Of a DNA stretch of 64,000 nt, positions 12,253 through 22,841 are shown piece by piece; the first letter of the stretch is position 1; each line of letters starts with the position of its first letter. Source of the DNA: Arenicola marina (Eukaryota > Annelida > Polychaeta > Arenicolidae); assembly GCA_964019135.1 (NCBI GenBank), contig OZ025260.1:27894254-27958253 (forward strand), given 5' to 3'. The translations under genes were made by a program, and so were the position numbers. The notes beneath the pieces were generated by a model. That model did no database searches. It was given only the letters and a program-made list of their open reading frames with translations, and was not told the origin of the DNA.

Positions 12253-12762
12253 ACAAACAAACACGACCGACTGACATATGACGAAAATTTAAAGTTTTCG
12301 TCATAATAATGTATTTCTTCAAGCTGCTATATCAATTACTGCAGCAGTTGTCATAGCCTTAATTATAGCTGCCTGTATCCAGGTATCAGCTGAAGTAGCT
12401 CTAGTTTATATTGTCAAAGCCGTGTATACTGAAATATCTGATCTATATCCAAATGATGTTTTTATATGTCTTTTTAATTAAATAAGATGGATGGCTTAGT
12501 TGTTGGATTAGAATTATATGCAGAGAAATATAGGAATAAGTAGTTACTTGGGCCTATAATTAAAGTTGCATATCGGCTCTTTCCCGCCAAAACAAAAGAG
12601 GTCAAAATACAAATAAAAATTAGTCCTTGAATCATTTAAGACTTCTTTTGTCTATATTCCACGCATGCCAGACTACCAAATGGAGTCTCTTAGCCTTGAC
12701 CGTGATATCAATTTACAACAAGTTTTCATTTTAGTGGTCAACATGTACGTCATCTATTACAG

Positions 12763-13147
12763 GTGAGGACAATGATGCTCCGTTTGTCGTAGAACTGTAA
12801 ACATCGATCATTTGCCTCAAAATACAACGCTTCCAACAGTCTCATCAAACGGACCACATGCATTATGGAGAGATAAATGTCTTATTTTTAATTATATTAT
12901 GATTTTATAGTTAGCCATGCCTGGACCAAAGCAAACAAAAAATAGTTTGACACCCACTCGATTCTTCACGCACAAACCGCGCAGCCGGCCGGCTCCCAAC
13001 ACTAAAACGTTGACTACAATGAGTGCGAGTCACGCAGTTGCAGCAAGGCACCAGCGTGATGCGCACTCGTTCTAAGAGCACGTGTTTTTTTGTTGGGTCC
13101 CAAAAGACCTAAACCGGAAATAGAACCCGCGAGAACTGTACAGCCCT
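12763..13147 (-). mobile_element. MITE family B, truncated copy
   Basis: This is the reverse complement of about half of the 797-bp element at 48795-49591. It ends in the same terminus, CTGTACAGCCCT, at 13147 and is truncated on the other side. It contains no gene. Confidence 0.85.
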
Positions 13148-13159
13148 ATAGCAGAGTAT

Positions 13160-13245
13160 GGCAATATATGGCAAGCCAAACATATCATTTTTTATATTTA
13201 CTTTTTTTTTTCTTTGTATGCGTTACCATAATAGCTCGCTATAAA
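13160..13245 (+). repeat. Direct repeat, copy 1 of 2
   Basis: GGCAAGCCAAACATATCATT through a T-rich run to GTATGCGTTACCATAATAG recurs at 13985-14075, with a longer poly-T in the second copy. Confidence 0.8.
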
Positions 13246-13984
13246 TCATCTAATATTGGGGGTTTATTCCGTTTTACTGCGACAAACGCCGAATAATCGT
13301 CTGTTTCCGTCAGGGTCAAGGCCATTGTGACTTTTCGGTAGTTTTCGGCACTAGTTTATGCAAGCTCCCCGCACGGTGGCGCTACGAAAGCTAGCTTTTA
13401 CCGCTGCTGTCGGCCGGGGGCAAATTTCAAGATTCTTGAAAAACGGTCAAATCAGCTGTAATTTCTTGCAACAATATAATTTTCAAGAATAAAACAAAAT
13501 AATAACGAGCTCCGTTTATTAATACAGCAAAAAACATCGTGCATCCTTTCGAAAAAGTTATAATTGTGACAGAACTCTTTCTTTTCATCACCTGATTTCA
13601 TGTGTTATTAGGCTTAGGCTGGGTCCCAGCACTAATTTGTAGAAATGCGCGACGCATTTTTCCTGCGCGTTGATTTGCGCAGCACCGCCCTGGCGAATGA
13701 GTGTGAAAATGCATTGACGACGTAGGCGACAACAGAGATATAATGAAGCCCTAACGGAGTGAGTCGAAGGCAGAGAGTGTAGTTTATGGTTAAATAAACT
13801 TGTAACTAGTGTTTTCCAGTAGTAATCAATGTTTTATGGTTTTCATAATCATTATTCTATCTTATTCGGACAAATAATGCAATGAAATGATAATAGTAGG
13901 CTTATATTCTGGTACTTTTTGAATTGGCTCTTATTATCGCCTTCCCTCGCGGCCATGACGCGCGGTTGACGTTTCTTTAATCGC

Positions 13985-14075
13985 AATGTATGGCAAACCA
14001 AACATATCATTTTTGATATTTCATTTTTTTTTTTTTTTTTTTTTTTTGTATGCGTTACCATAATAGATCTAGCTC
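13985..14075 (+). repeat. Direct repeat, copy 2 of 2, with long poly-T
   Basis: Second copy of the 13160-13245 repeat, with an uninterrupted T run of more than 20 bases (14027-14047). Confidence 0.8.
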
Positions 14076-14089
14076 GCTAGAGCTCGCTA

Positions 14090-14240
14090 TTCAAATTCTC
14101 AATTTACGATTGATGAAAATCATTGATCACGATGGTCGGCTAATATCCCATTCCCAGTTCCCGAGGATTATTTTCCTCATTCCCAGTTCACGGTGAAATG
14201 AAAAAGCCTCTTCCTGAGGAACGAAAATACCCCCCCCCCC
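14090..14240 (+). repeat. Interspersed repeat family C, copy 1
   Basis: Direct repeat of 29344-29490: both hold AAAATCATTGATCA, GGTCGGCTAATA, CCCATTCCCA and CAGTTCACGGTGAAATGAAA in the same order, and both end in a C run. Confidence 0.8.
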
Positions 14241-14672
14241 CACCCCCTGTATGGAAAAGGTCCATGTCGCGTGTCGCTAAGTCTTATGTCGCATGTCGAT
14301 TCTAAGGAAACCCCAATGTCGCGTTGTCGATTTTAAAAATCGCCATGTCGCCGTGTCGAAAAAGCTCGTTTGGGACCCTATTTCACGGGTGTGGGGTCCT
14401 CCGCATACGATCGGATCAACATGCCTCCATGGAGAATTCTCTCTTCACATGGTTCAACGATGCTGGCTCTAAGGGTGCTACTCTCAGTGACGTGTACTTT
14501 GGATACATTCTTAAAATTTGCAGTTTACCCACACGTAGCTAGCCCACGTCTTCACTGTCGCAGACGGTTACCGTTGCCTGTAATGTAATGATTTCACAAA
14601 CGATCGGCCATTGCCGAAGGGTCATGCAAGTCCCCCCCCCCCCCCCTCCCCGCTGGGATTTTTTCATTCGTT

Positions 14673-14746
14673 AATCCGACATATTCGTTATCCGACACAA
14701 ATTCGGGTGTAACTGAATGTGTCGGATTAACGGGGTCTCACTGTAG
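14673..14746 (-). mobile_element. Terminal fragment of a pogo/Tigger-like DNA transposon
   Basis: The reverse strand reads CAGTGAGACCCCGTTAATCC followed by repeated TTAATCCGACA / TTATCCGACA motifs, typical of pogo/Tigger terminal repeats. A second end with the same GTCGGATTAACGGGGTCT core lies at 15059-15086. No transposase is present. Confidence 0.65.
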
Positions 14747-14756
14747 TTACGTGTTT

Positions 14757-15310
14757 TTCTCTATGGCGAGTGTTTGGCGAGTTCTCCAACGGGCATGTGG
14801 CGAGTTCTTCAACTTTGTGCCGAGTCATTTTCCCTATGGCGAGTGTGTTCTCCAAGGGGGTTGTGGCGAGTTCTCCAACTTTGTGCCGAGTCATTTTCCC
14901 TATGGCGAGTGTGTGGTGGTCTCCAAGGGGGTTGTGGCGAGTTCTCCAACTCTATGGCGAGTGTGTGGTGTTCTCCAAGGGGGTTGTGGCGAGTTCTCCA
15001 ACTCTATGGCGAGTCTTCCTATGGCGACTTCGTTTTATGGCGACTTAACTGCACACGGGTGTCGGATTAACGGGGTCTGACTGTAGTTACTTGTTTTTCT
15101 CTATGGCGAGTGTGTGGCGAGTTCTTCAACGGGCATGTGGCGAGTTCTTCAACGGGCATGTGGCGAGTTCTCCAACGGGCATGTGGCGAGTTCTCCAACT
15201 TTGTGCCGAGTCATTTTCCCTACCTGTGGTGTTCTCCAAGGGGGTTGTGGCGAGTTCTCCAATTCTATGGCGAGTCTTCCTATGGCGACTTCGTTTTATG
15301 GCGACTTCAC
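14757..15310. repeat. Tandem GGCGAGTTCTCCAAC-type repeat array
   Basis: Imperfect units of about 19-60 bp with TATGGCGAGT, GTGGCGAGTTCTCCAAC and GCCGAGTCATTTTCCC fill this stretch. The array is itself duplicated (14751-15060 and 15087-15310) with the transposon end between. All ORFs here are repeat artefacts. Confidence 0.85.
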
Positions 15311-15970
15311 CACTGTTCACTGCACACCCCCAAAAGTAGCCTGCTCGTTCAAGCTTATCGGTCGGCCCACGTGCGTTTGTTTTCCCCTGCGCCACCCGCG
15401 CGCCATCGGCGTACATCCGAACCGCCCGAAGACGAAGCCGGACGAAGTGAACGAAGTGCGCGTAACAGGAAGTCCGTTTAGTAGAATAGTGGTACACGAA
15501 GAAGAATTAGTGAGTAGAATCACTCAATGTCATAAAATGATAAAAGTGAAAGCCAGACATAGGCCTACGCTCTGAATAAGACATGATTAAGATCATTTAA
15601 GTGAGTTGAATGCCGCAGCTATTGGTAGGCTATAGGCCTAGCTCAGTAAGACAGTCGCCTACCGTAGCTGCGTATAGTGTACACAGTGTGAATGTTTGCA
15701 TGTAGGCCTACATTAAAGCTAAATTAATCAATTGTTATGGTAATTATGCAGCAAAAGATAACTGAAACTTATTTTATATAGATTGCATCTGGCCGCAAAC
15801 TTTGGGCAATATATATATTTTTTCAAAACTGTAGCTCCAACAACTGTCGCTATAGTGAGCATCCTCTCAATTATTGGCCTCATTCTAAATGTAAACTATC
15901 CTCTTAAGTTTCCCCCTCAGGTTAATTCAGTTTTGGTCTACTTATCTAGTTTCTACATCTGTACTAAAAA
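15311..15970. other. Intergenic DNA, no gene recognised
   Basis: A 153-codon frame at 15114-15575 runs out of the tandem array into unique DNA but shows no domain. TAGGCCTA motifs are frequent near 15620-15710. Confidence 0.35.
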
Positions 15971-16541
15971 AAGTCAAAGTCATAAATGCCGTAGACACAC
16001 GTTTCGGCCCATATTATCCGCGAATTTGCCTCGATCACTCTCAAAATGCCTGACGTGAGAAAGCAACACTAAACCATTTTAATGATACCAAACTTACGTT
16101 TGTACTGCGATGTTATCCTTTTTTATGACACAAAGAATATTTCTCCATGCTGACACGCCATTGGCAGAAAACGCTCTGTCGCCAAAATACTAAAACACGC
16201 GTCATAAAATGATGGTTGCCATGGCGCCGAACGTGCTTTAAACAATACATGCTCTATATTTATACCAGCCACGAGGATGCCATGGCAACTATAGAGCCTT
16301 TCATTGTCTGGGATTTAGTCTATTTGTGAAAGTGTGTCTGCTGCCAATGGAGTGTCAGCATGGAGAAATATTGTTTGTGTCATAAAAAAGGATAACATTG
16401 CAGTACAAATGTAAGTTTGGTATCATTAAAATGGTCTAGTGTTGCTTTCTCATGTCAGTGATTTGTAGAGCGATCGCAGCACAATCGCGGCAATTATGGG
16501 CCGAAACGTGTGTCTACGGTATTTATGACTTTGACTTTGCA
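15971..16541. mobile_element. Foldback MITE with ~200-bp inverted repeats
   Basis: The arm 15971-16175 (starting AAGTCAAAGTCATAAATGCC) is repeated inverted at 16334-16541 with few differences. The middle also shows partial inverted symmetry around GCCATGGC. There is no coding capacity, and I could not see a convincing target duplication. Confidence 0.85.
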
Positions 16542-16617
16542 TATATAGCAACCAAGTCAATCATCCCACACCATCCGCCCTTCAACTCTTACCACTCAAT
16601 AGCCATCTGTTCATAAT

Positions 16618-16700
16618 AGTAATGAGGAGACGCATATGCTCTTGTAGGGCCCAATGTTAAAGTTTGGTAATTTTTAGCAGAAAAGCTTTTCGGGCAATAT
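16618..16700 (+). repeat. Direct repeat, copy 1 (partner 17162-17240)
   Basis: GAGACGCATATGCTC...AGGG(C/T)CCAATGTTAA followed by a T-rich GCAGAAA block occurs at both positions, about 540 bp apart. Confidence 0.7.
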
Positions 16701-16828
16701 ATACAATTTAAAGACTTGATACAAGGTATCTACTGGCTCAATATGTGCCATAATTTACAGCATCATTAAATTCTAATGTTGGTCAGCTGTCATAATATAT
16801 ATCAAAGCATCAGGTAAAAGCACCGGTA

Positions 16829-16900
16829 CAGTAAATCAGTGGAGCAGGGGGGGTGTCGGCAGCCCCCTATCCACCCCCACTCCCTCTACTGATTTACTGT
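16829..16900. repeat. Inverted repeat around a G/C-run core
   Basis: CAGTAAATCAGT at 16829 pairs with ACTGATTTACTG at 16888-16899; the GGAG and GGGGGGG inside also pair with the C runs. It forms one long imperfect hairpin. Confidence 0.75.
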
Positions 16901-17161
16901 GTCTACATGATGTGAAAGACCAAAATTCATATGAATACAATAACAGATATGCAAGCACTGGTACCAGTTTATAGGCTATTCACCCCACAGCCTAAAGTCT
17001 AACGCTTTTGCTATGGAATATCTTTAAATTAAGTGAATTATACTTATTGGCCTATGTGACGTTGCAGATCTGGCCTTGTATAGTGTATCAGGTGATACAC
17101 AATGCTCCATATTGAGATTGGAATAGTCAAGCCATGCCATGGTTGGCCAGCTGTTTTTAAT

Positions 17162-17240
17162 GGTAATGCAGAGACGCATATGCTCCATTAGGGTCCAATG
17201 TTAATTTGTTTGGCAATTTTTTGCAGAAACACTTTTTCAT
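17162..17240 (+). repeat. Direct repeat, copy 2
   Basis: Partner of 16618-16700. No gene in the surrounding 16.9-17.3 kb. Confidence 0.7.
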
Positions 17241-17559
17241 TCACTTTCAATCACCACATTGTAGATCTACAAAAAAATGGTATCTAGTTTATTCAAGCCA
17301 TAGTCTTGTATACCTTTTCAGTTAATATGTGGTACCCATGGTATGTGGTATCATATGTGGGTGGGGGTATGGATGTCTGGCCTTGCCCCTTCCACATACC
17401 CGTCCAGGTCCGATCATATTGGTTTTACGTCAAAAACAAAACACCACTTTGTCTATTCTACCTCATTTCTAAACAACAATTATACAAAATCTGTACAGTA
17501 CTACAACAGTTTCTACTCTACTCCTTACCTATCGCTTCCTGGCATATCCTCCCTCCACC

Positions 17560-17705
17560 CTGGATCCTCTCCCGGGAGCCCCATTCCGGGGGGATAGTCC
17601 CGCCCGATCTCTGGCTCAGCCGAGCCAGCCAATCAGGAGACAGGGGGCGGGGCTTAGCGACCGGCGGCGGGAGGGTCAGCCGCTGCCACCGCGTCGCGCA
17701 CATGT
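17560..17705 (+). promoter_or_regulatory. CCAAT/GC-box promoter of the spartin-like gene
   Basis: GC- and CpG-rich island in AT-rich surroundings. It contains CCAATCA at about 17625 and GGGGGCGGGGC at about 17644, 150-170 bases before the start codon at 17796. Acceptor-like sites (TTTTAG, CTACAG) just before the ATG suggest a short 5' UTR intron. There is no TATA box in the island, consistent with a housekeeping promoter. Confidence 0.6.
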
Positions 17706-17795
17706 GACACCCGGACACTACAAATTGGTACTGCAATTTTGAGGCGCATGCAATATAATACATTTCATTTTATTGCTTAATTTTAGCTCTACAGA

Positions 17796-20700
17796 ATGGC
17801 GAGCCAGCAACCTAGAGCTGCCAGGGCGATCGCTAACCCACCCCCCTCTTACGAAGCTACCATGACACCGACTGGGTCGGATAGTGACCTAGCCCTGAGC
17901 GCCAGTCTAATGCAAGATAATCTAGAGGGCGCTGGACTCTCATCGGCCAGCGCCACCCAGCTTTATAGCATCCCAGACGGGGTTCAAATCTTCTACATCA
18001 CGAACGAGGTTTACGTCAGTAAACCGTCCTACCCCAGCGGGCTGGCTATCTACAAGTTTAAAGAGCGACCCCAGTCTTCGGCCTCCTTCCCTACCCCCCC
18101 AGCATTCCTGCGGGTGGGGGAGTGGACCTTCCCACTCTTCCCAGGGATGTCTCCCGTCCTACACGCCGACTTCGGGGGTTACATCTTCCCTGACGTCACT
18201 TGCGACCGTGAAGGTTAGACATCTAGCTTTAGAGAGGGTTAAAGGCCCTGTCAACTGTTGACAGCTTTTGGAGATATCCACATGTGAGCTTCTTAAATTA
18301 TCAAAAGTTACAGCGATTAAGGCATGTAACTAATTTATTCACTGTATGGCTACTACAGTTGTTAGCGTAAATTTGCGTTTTGTTGTTTAGACTGTAATTA
18401 TGTTCTGTTCTGTGACCCTCTTCAAGTTGTTCAGTTGGCGTCATCCTCCCTAACACAGTCACTGATCAGTCAGTTTGAAAGAGTCCTCAACTCCTTCACC
18501 GACATGAGAAGACAGGTAACGAAACCTTAGTACACAAGTTTCCAGATCCAATCAACTTCAATGGATACTCCAAATATGTACAATTTCGTCTGCCTAGTTT
18601 GTAGCTTCTTCTTGATTTCCTACATTTCCCGTTTCAGGACGCGGACGCCGCCTCGGGCTCCGCCGCCGCCCAGTCTTACACGAGATGGCAGCAACCCCAG
18701 ACGGGCGCCCGCCGGAAACGCTGCCGTTGGCGCCGCCACGCGGGGTTCCGTGTCCCAGGCGACCGAGAAGCGGACGCTGGAGGGGCCCGTCGTCTGTCCT
18801 GGGGAGGAAGTCGGGGCCATGGGCGGGGTGGCGGGCGAGGCACCGGAACAGACCAGTACTAAAATAGCCAAGGGACTGGGGACCAGTGAGCATTCTGTCC
18901 AATGTTTGATATAACTTCACGTAATATGAGAATCGTGTCAAGTTTAACATCTCTATAAAGTAGGTCAATCGTAGTCAATCGCATTGCCATACAGCTCGTT
19001 CGTCATGTTAATAACGAAAATAGTCATTATGTCAGTCTGTATCGTCTTTCAATGTTTGTGAGTTTGTTCACACTCTAGTTACTATATATAACTTTGTCCT
19101 CTTCAATATAATGCGACGAAAACAATGTATCCAGTCGTACTTGAAATTACAGCCAACCGCTGTTACCGTGCACGTGTTCCAGTGGGAGAGTGGATCTCGT
19201 GGGGTCTCGTGAAGGGCGCCGAGAAGACGGGAGACTTGCTGAAGATGGGTTCGGACAAGCTACGGGAGATGATTACCCCGGAGGACGAGAACTTAAAGAT
19301 CGACCCGTTGGCTCAGAAGGGTCTTTACTACACGCAGGAGGCTTCTGATGTCGCCGTCTGGGTCAGCGCGTTTGCATGTGAGCGGGTGGGGCGTGTGTGT
19401 ACAGGTGACATTGGGGTGGGGAAGGGGTGGGGGTGGGGGGCGGTTTCTGTGGTTAAGTTATGTCAAGTTTCAATTTTTTTGAAGTTTCAAAGTTTCTGAA
19501 ACTGAAGACTGACATTATTTGGATGAATTGAGGATACCTCTGCGACCAGTGCGTGGGAACGTTTATAAGACTAAACGCATTTGGTCACATCCAACAGCCC
19601 ATAATATTGGCCCCTGTATTTGCAGTGGAAAAGCTGGCGCAGGGTTCCCTGGCCTTGGCCCGGGTCGTGGCGCCCCATCTCAAGGTGGGGGTTTGAGGAG
19701 ATGCTGCCCGGAGTCCCTGACTCAGCGCGTGGAGGGACAGCCGTCCAAGCTGGAGGGAGCCTGTGAGGTCGCCAAGGGCGGAATCAAAGGTAGGTCAACC
19801 GCGCTGGCGTCATGGCGGGCGATTAACAATGCCCATACCAACTAGACATGCAGGCCATATCTCAACAAAACCAGCAAAAAGTGATATTATAATAAGTTCA
19901 CATTGCCACAATATCATATTAAAACAAACTCTTAATTTCTACGATGCCAACGAACATGCAATAAAGGAAAGATATTTTAACATGTAGCCTTTTTAATAAG
20001 CTGCAGTATCCTTACTTAAACGCTTTGTGCTTTTTTTGTGAGATTATACCATCCCATTAAAATCATTTATGAACTATTGGCATAAATATCAAAATACAAA
20101 TATACGGCATCCACTTCGACTTATTGTTTCGCTGCCATGCCTTACGGTACCCCAGGGTACTCGCCTCTCTTCATGTGGTGACCGCATGTTGTTGGTATTG
20201 TAGCCTGGGCGACTGTCTTCACGGGCCTAGAACAAGCCGCTCGCGCACTGGCCGGAAGCATCTCCTCAGAGACAGTCAACATCGTCCAACATAAGTATGT
20301 AACATTGCACAAAATCACTATAGATATATAAGTTTCTGGCCACCTGAGAGCCTAACGGTACGTGGATCGGTGGTTCGAACCCCGCTGTGGCCATGTCTGT
20401 GTGGTCGCAGGATAAAGATCCCATGTCCTTCTTCGCAAAGAGTAGGGCGGTTACCCCCGGGAACATGGCTCCACTCTCCCTTCCTTTTCCCATTGACGCG
20501 ATATGACACAAAGTGGTCCTGAAAATGCAATAAATCATGAAGGCCAGCTGGCTCAGCCGGAAGAACGCCGGACTTGGTCGTAGGGTTGTTTGTGCTTTCA
20601 CATTCGATGGAAGTAACAATTTTGCATTTACTGATGGCAACGATTCACATTTGCTCTGAAATATTGTGGTCCTCCCCACGGTCGTCCCTTTCATAATGTG

Positions 20701-21682
20701 TGCTTCTAAGACTATTAGGTGGACTAGTTCAGCCGGCCCCACAGCTTCGCTTGTTTGTTGAAATAGTAACTAAGGTTTGATGTTGTAGGTGTATCTGTCA
20801 CATATCTGTGTAATATTGATGCTTATGCTGGTGATGTTTTATGATATCATTCGCTTGTATACTAAAGGATGTGTTGCATTTGAGCGTTTATCGGCCGACA
20901 GCGCGATGTCCAGGCAAACAACGCTTATATCCTGGAGAGTGCCATATGAAACATGTATTTGTCATGTTGATGAAGCAATGAATGAATGTCAATAATATTA
21001 TGCTTCATTGAGATAAAAGTCAGATTCCGGCAAATAAATAATGAAACTAAAGTCTTTGTTATGTGCCATTAAGTGAAGATGATTGTCTCTGTTTAGAAGT
21101 CGTCATATACTTCAACTTCAATTTTTATTTATATGGCACATGTTATTTTCCTTGTGCCTCAAGATATGGCAAAGACGCCGCCAAATTCACGGAGGACGCC
21201 TTACACAGTGGCGGAAACATCGGAATGACCGTCTACACGACCACCTACCTGGGTCGCTAGGCCATCGCCAAGACGGTGATGTAGAACACCGGTGTGACCT
21301 TGATGCACGAGGTCCACAAGGACACCGACGCCACGAAGGTCAAGCAAGTCCCGGAGGCCGAGAAACAACACACGGAATGCGTGATGACGTCAGAGGTGAA
21401 TGGGGTGGACGGGGCGGGGACGCTACAGCGCGAGGACTCTTGGGATATGGCTGATGACGTCAGCGTGACGTCAGCGCCAGTATGGAGTCGAGTAACGTGG
21501 ATGCCGGGGAGTCCGACCGGCAGGCGGAAGTGGACGTGGAGCTCAGCTCCACGGGGTCCGCATCCTACAGGAACACGGAGAGTCGTTCTCGCCAACAGGG
21601 GGAAGCCACAGACTCGTATGTCATGGATCTCCAAAGAGCCTTAGCAGTCAAGGGCGGAACGACTCGTTGGAGGCCAACGTAA
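17796..21682 (+). CDS. Spartin-like protein (SPART/SPG20 homolog), reading frame disrupted
   Basis: Recognised exons: 17796-18213, 18427-18515, 18638 or 18759 to 18885, 19183-19377, 19626-19789, 20204-20294, 21164-21682. Spartin matches are IPDGVQIFYI, the LRVGEWTFPLFPGMSPVL block, SQFERVLNSF, WISWGLVKGAEKTGDLL, QKGLYY, EKLAQGSLALARVVAPHLK, WATVFTGLEQAARALAG and SSETVNIVQHKYGKDA. These are the spartin N-terminal core and the C-terminal senescence/spartin-associated domain. In vertebrates spartin acts at lipid droplets and endosomes, and its N-terminal MIT domain binds ESCRT-III. No MIT domain is visible here, and the promoter lies directly upstream. Exon 5 needs one extra base in the G run near 19687 to stay in frame, and exon 7 has in-frame TAGs at 21258 and 21282. 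It is a recent pseudogene, a defective allele or partly misassembled. Confidence 0.85.
20339..20525 (+). mobile_element. tRNA-derived SINE, 5'-truncated, in a spartin-like intron
   Basis: It starts inside the tRNA-related head at CACCTGAGAGCCTAACGG, keeps the B-box GGTTCGAACCCC, and continues through the family body (GGATAAAGATCCCATGTC, TTGACGCGATATGAC). It is homologous to the full copy at 33185-33455. Confidence 0.9.
21164..21682 (+). pseudogene. Last spartin-like exon with two in-frame stops
   Basis: The frame entering from exon 6 reads KYGKDAAKFTEDAL and GGNIGMTVYTTTYLGR, then TAG, AIAKTVM, TAG, NTGVTLMHEVHKDTDATKVK. The first TAG aligns with a Lys in the GIKAMVKK-type spartin segment, and both could be AAG changed to TAG. 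Protein-like sequence continues after both stops. Near 21480 the most protein-like frame switches to ESSNVDAGESDRQAEVDVE, stopping at 21682, which suggests one more indel. Confidence 0.7.
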
Positions 21683-22055
21683 CGTCAGGTCCTACGGAGC
21701 CAGTTAAAATTCAATCCCTTCATCCCAACATCGGCTAAGAAGTAAAGTCCTGCGATTACAACTGCTAATTTACTGCCATATCAATTAAGCTTACTCCGCA
21801 CTCTCTTTTATGTATTTTGTACTTCTATATATTATTTTTAACGTTTACGTTTTGTATTAAAACTTGTATGTTATATATATATATATGTTATATAGTCTTG
21901 AATGCCGCTAAGCAGTCTGATAGAGACATGCGCGATATGCTGCGTAGCGACACTTGTGGTCTTCCTCCCCGTACAGTATATGTTCTATATATGTTACCAC
22001 TTTGAAGCATACATATATGCCGCTCCATAATGTCAATCGTTTCTAATTCATGTAA

Positions 22056-22522
22056 TCTGGGAAATAAATCACACCGTCTCTTGAAGTAACTGCCATCAAA
22101 GCCGTGGTCTGTACAGTGTGTACAGTGGAGTACACTTACTATATATATATATTGTAAACAATACCATGTCAATAAAACCTATTTTATATTTTTATACTTT
22201 TCGTATTATTTACATTTTTGTACCACAGAGTGCGAGAAGTCCACTGTACGGAGATTGACTAGGAGACTATAAAAACCTAATCGACGGGTCACCCACGCGG
22301 CAAGCTATGCCGGTCACAGATAGGGTTATTTTGTGACAGTTTATTATTCTTATTATTCAACAAACCTATCTGAGACCGAGCTTGCTGCAGTCATCACATC
22401 GGTTTGTCCTGACTATAATTGAGTCTCCTAGTCTGACGTTTCGTGTGTAAGATATTTTTAAAACTATTTAAAGCTCTTCGTGATGCAACATATAATCTCG
22501 TACGAAACTTATTCATCCTCCA
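22056..22522 (+). repeat. Duplicated 3' end of the UPF0462 gene, with poly(A) signal
   Basis: Direct copy of 6200-6679: the last 29 coding bases, stop codon, 3' UTR, AATAAA at 22171-22176 and flank. It lies about 370 bases after the spartin-like frame ends and could supply that gene's cleavage signal. Confidence 0.9.
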
Positions 22523-22841
22523 ACGCCCACATGAATCCGAATCGGTACTGAAATTTTTATGCTGCATTTGTAGGTAGTAACCCCCCTTCCCCACCGGGGA
22601 TCAGAGTTATGACGTCACAAGGCGCACGTGAGGCTTTTGCGTTTTGGCGCCTTGCAGTGCACTTTCACTTCATTGACAACGAGTAATCGGTCGGACAATC
22701 TGCTTGCAAATTGATACATTCAGGCATAGCGTCATAGGTGTACTGTATCAGTGGCAGTGCTATAGTGTAATTCATACCGTAGACGACGGAATAGTTTCTC
22801 CCTTCTGAGACTGTATTTTGTGCTACAGGTAGGATAAGCCC

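Noticed and set aside
14751..15575. Several overlapping 80-150-residue frames on both strands
   Set aside because: They follow the GGCGAGTTCTCCAAC tandem repeat. No family features.
18638..18758. Ala/Ser-rich first part of spartin-like exon 3 as certain coding sequence
   Set aside because: In the phase set by exon 2 it runs into the wrong frame. Using the acceptor at 18758 removes the conflict, so its coding status is left open.
20540..20580. A-box-like TGGCTCAGCCGG as the head of a second tRNA-derived element
   Set aside because: No B-box at the expected distance and no second copy in the window.
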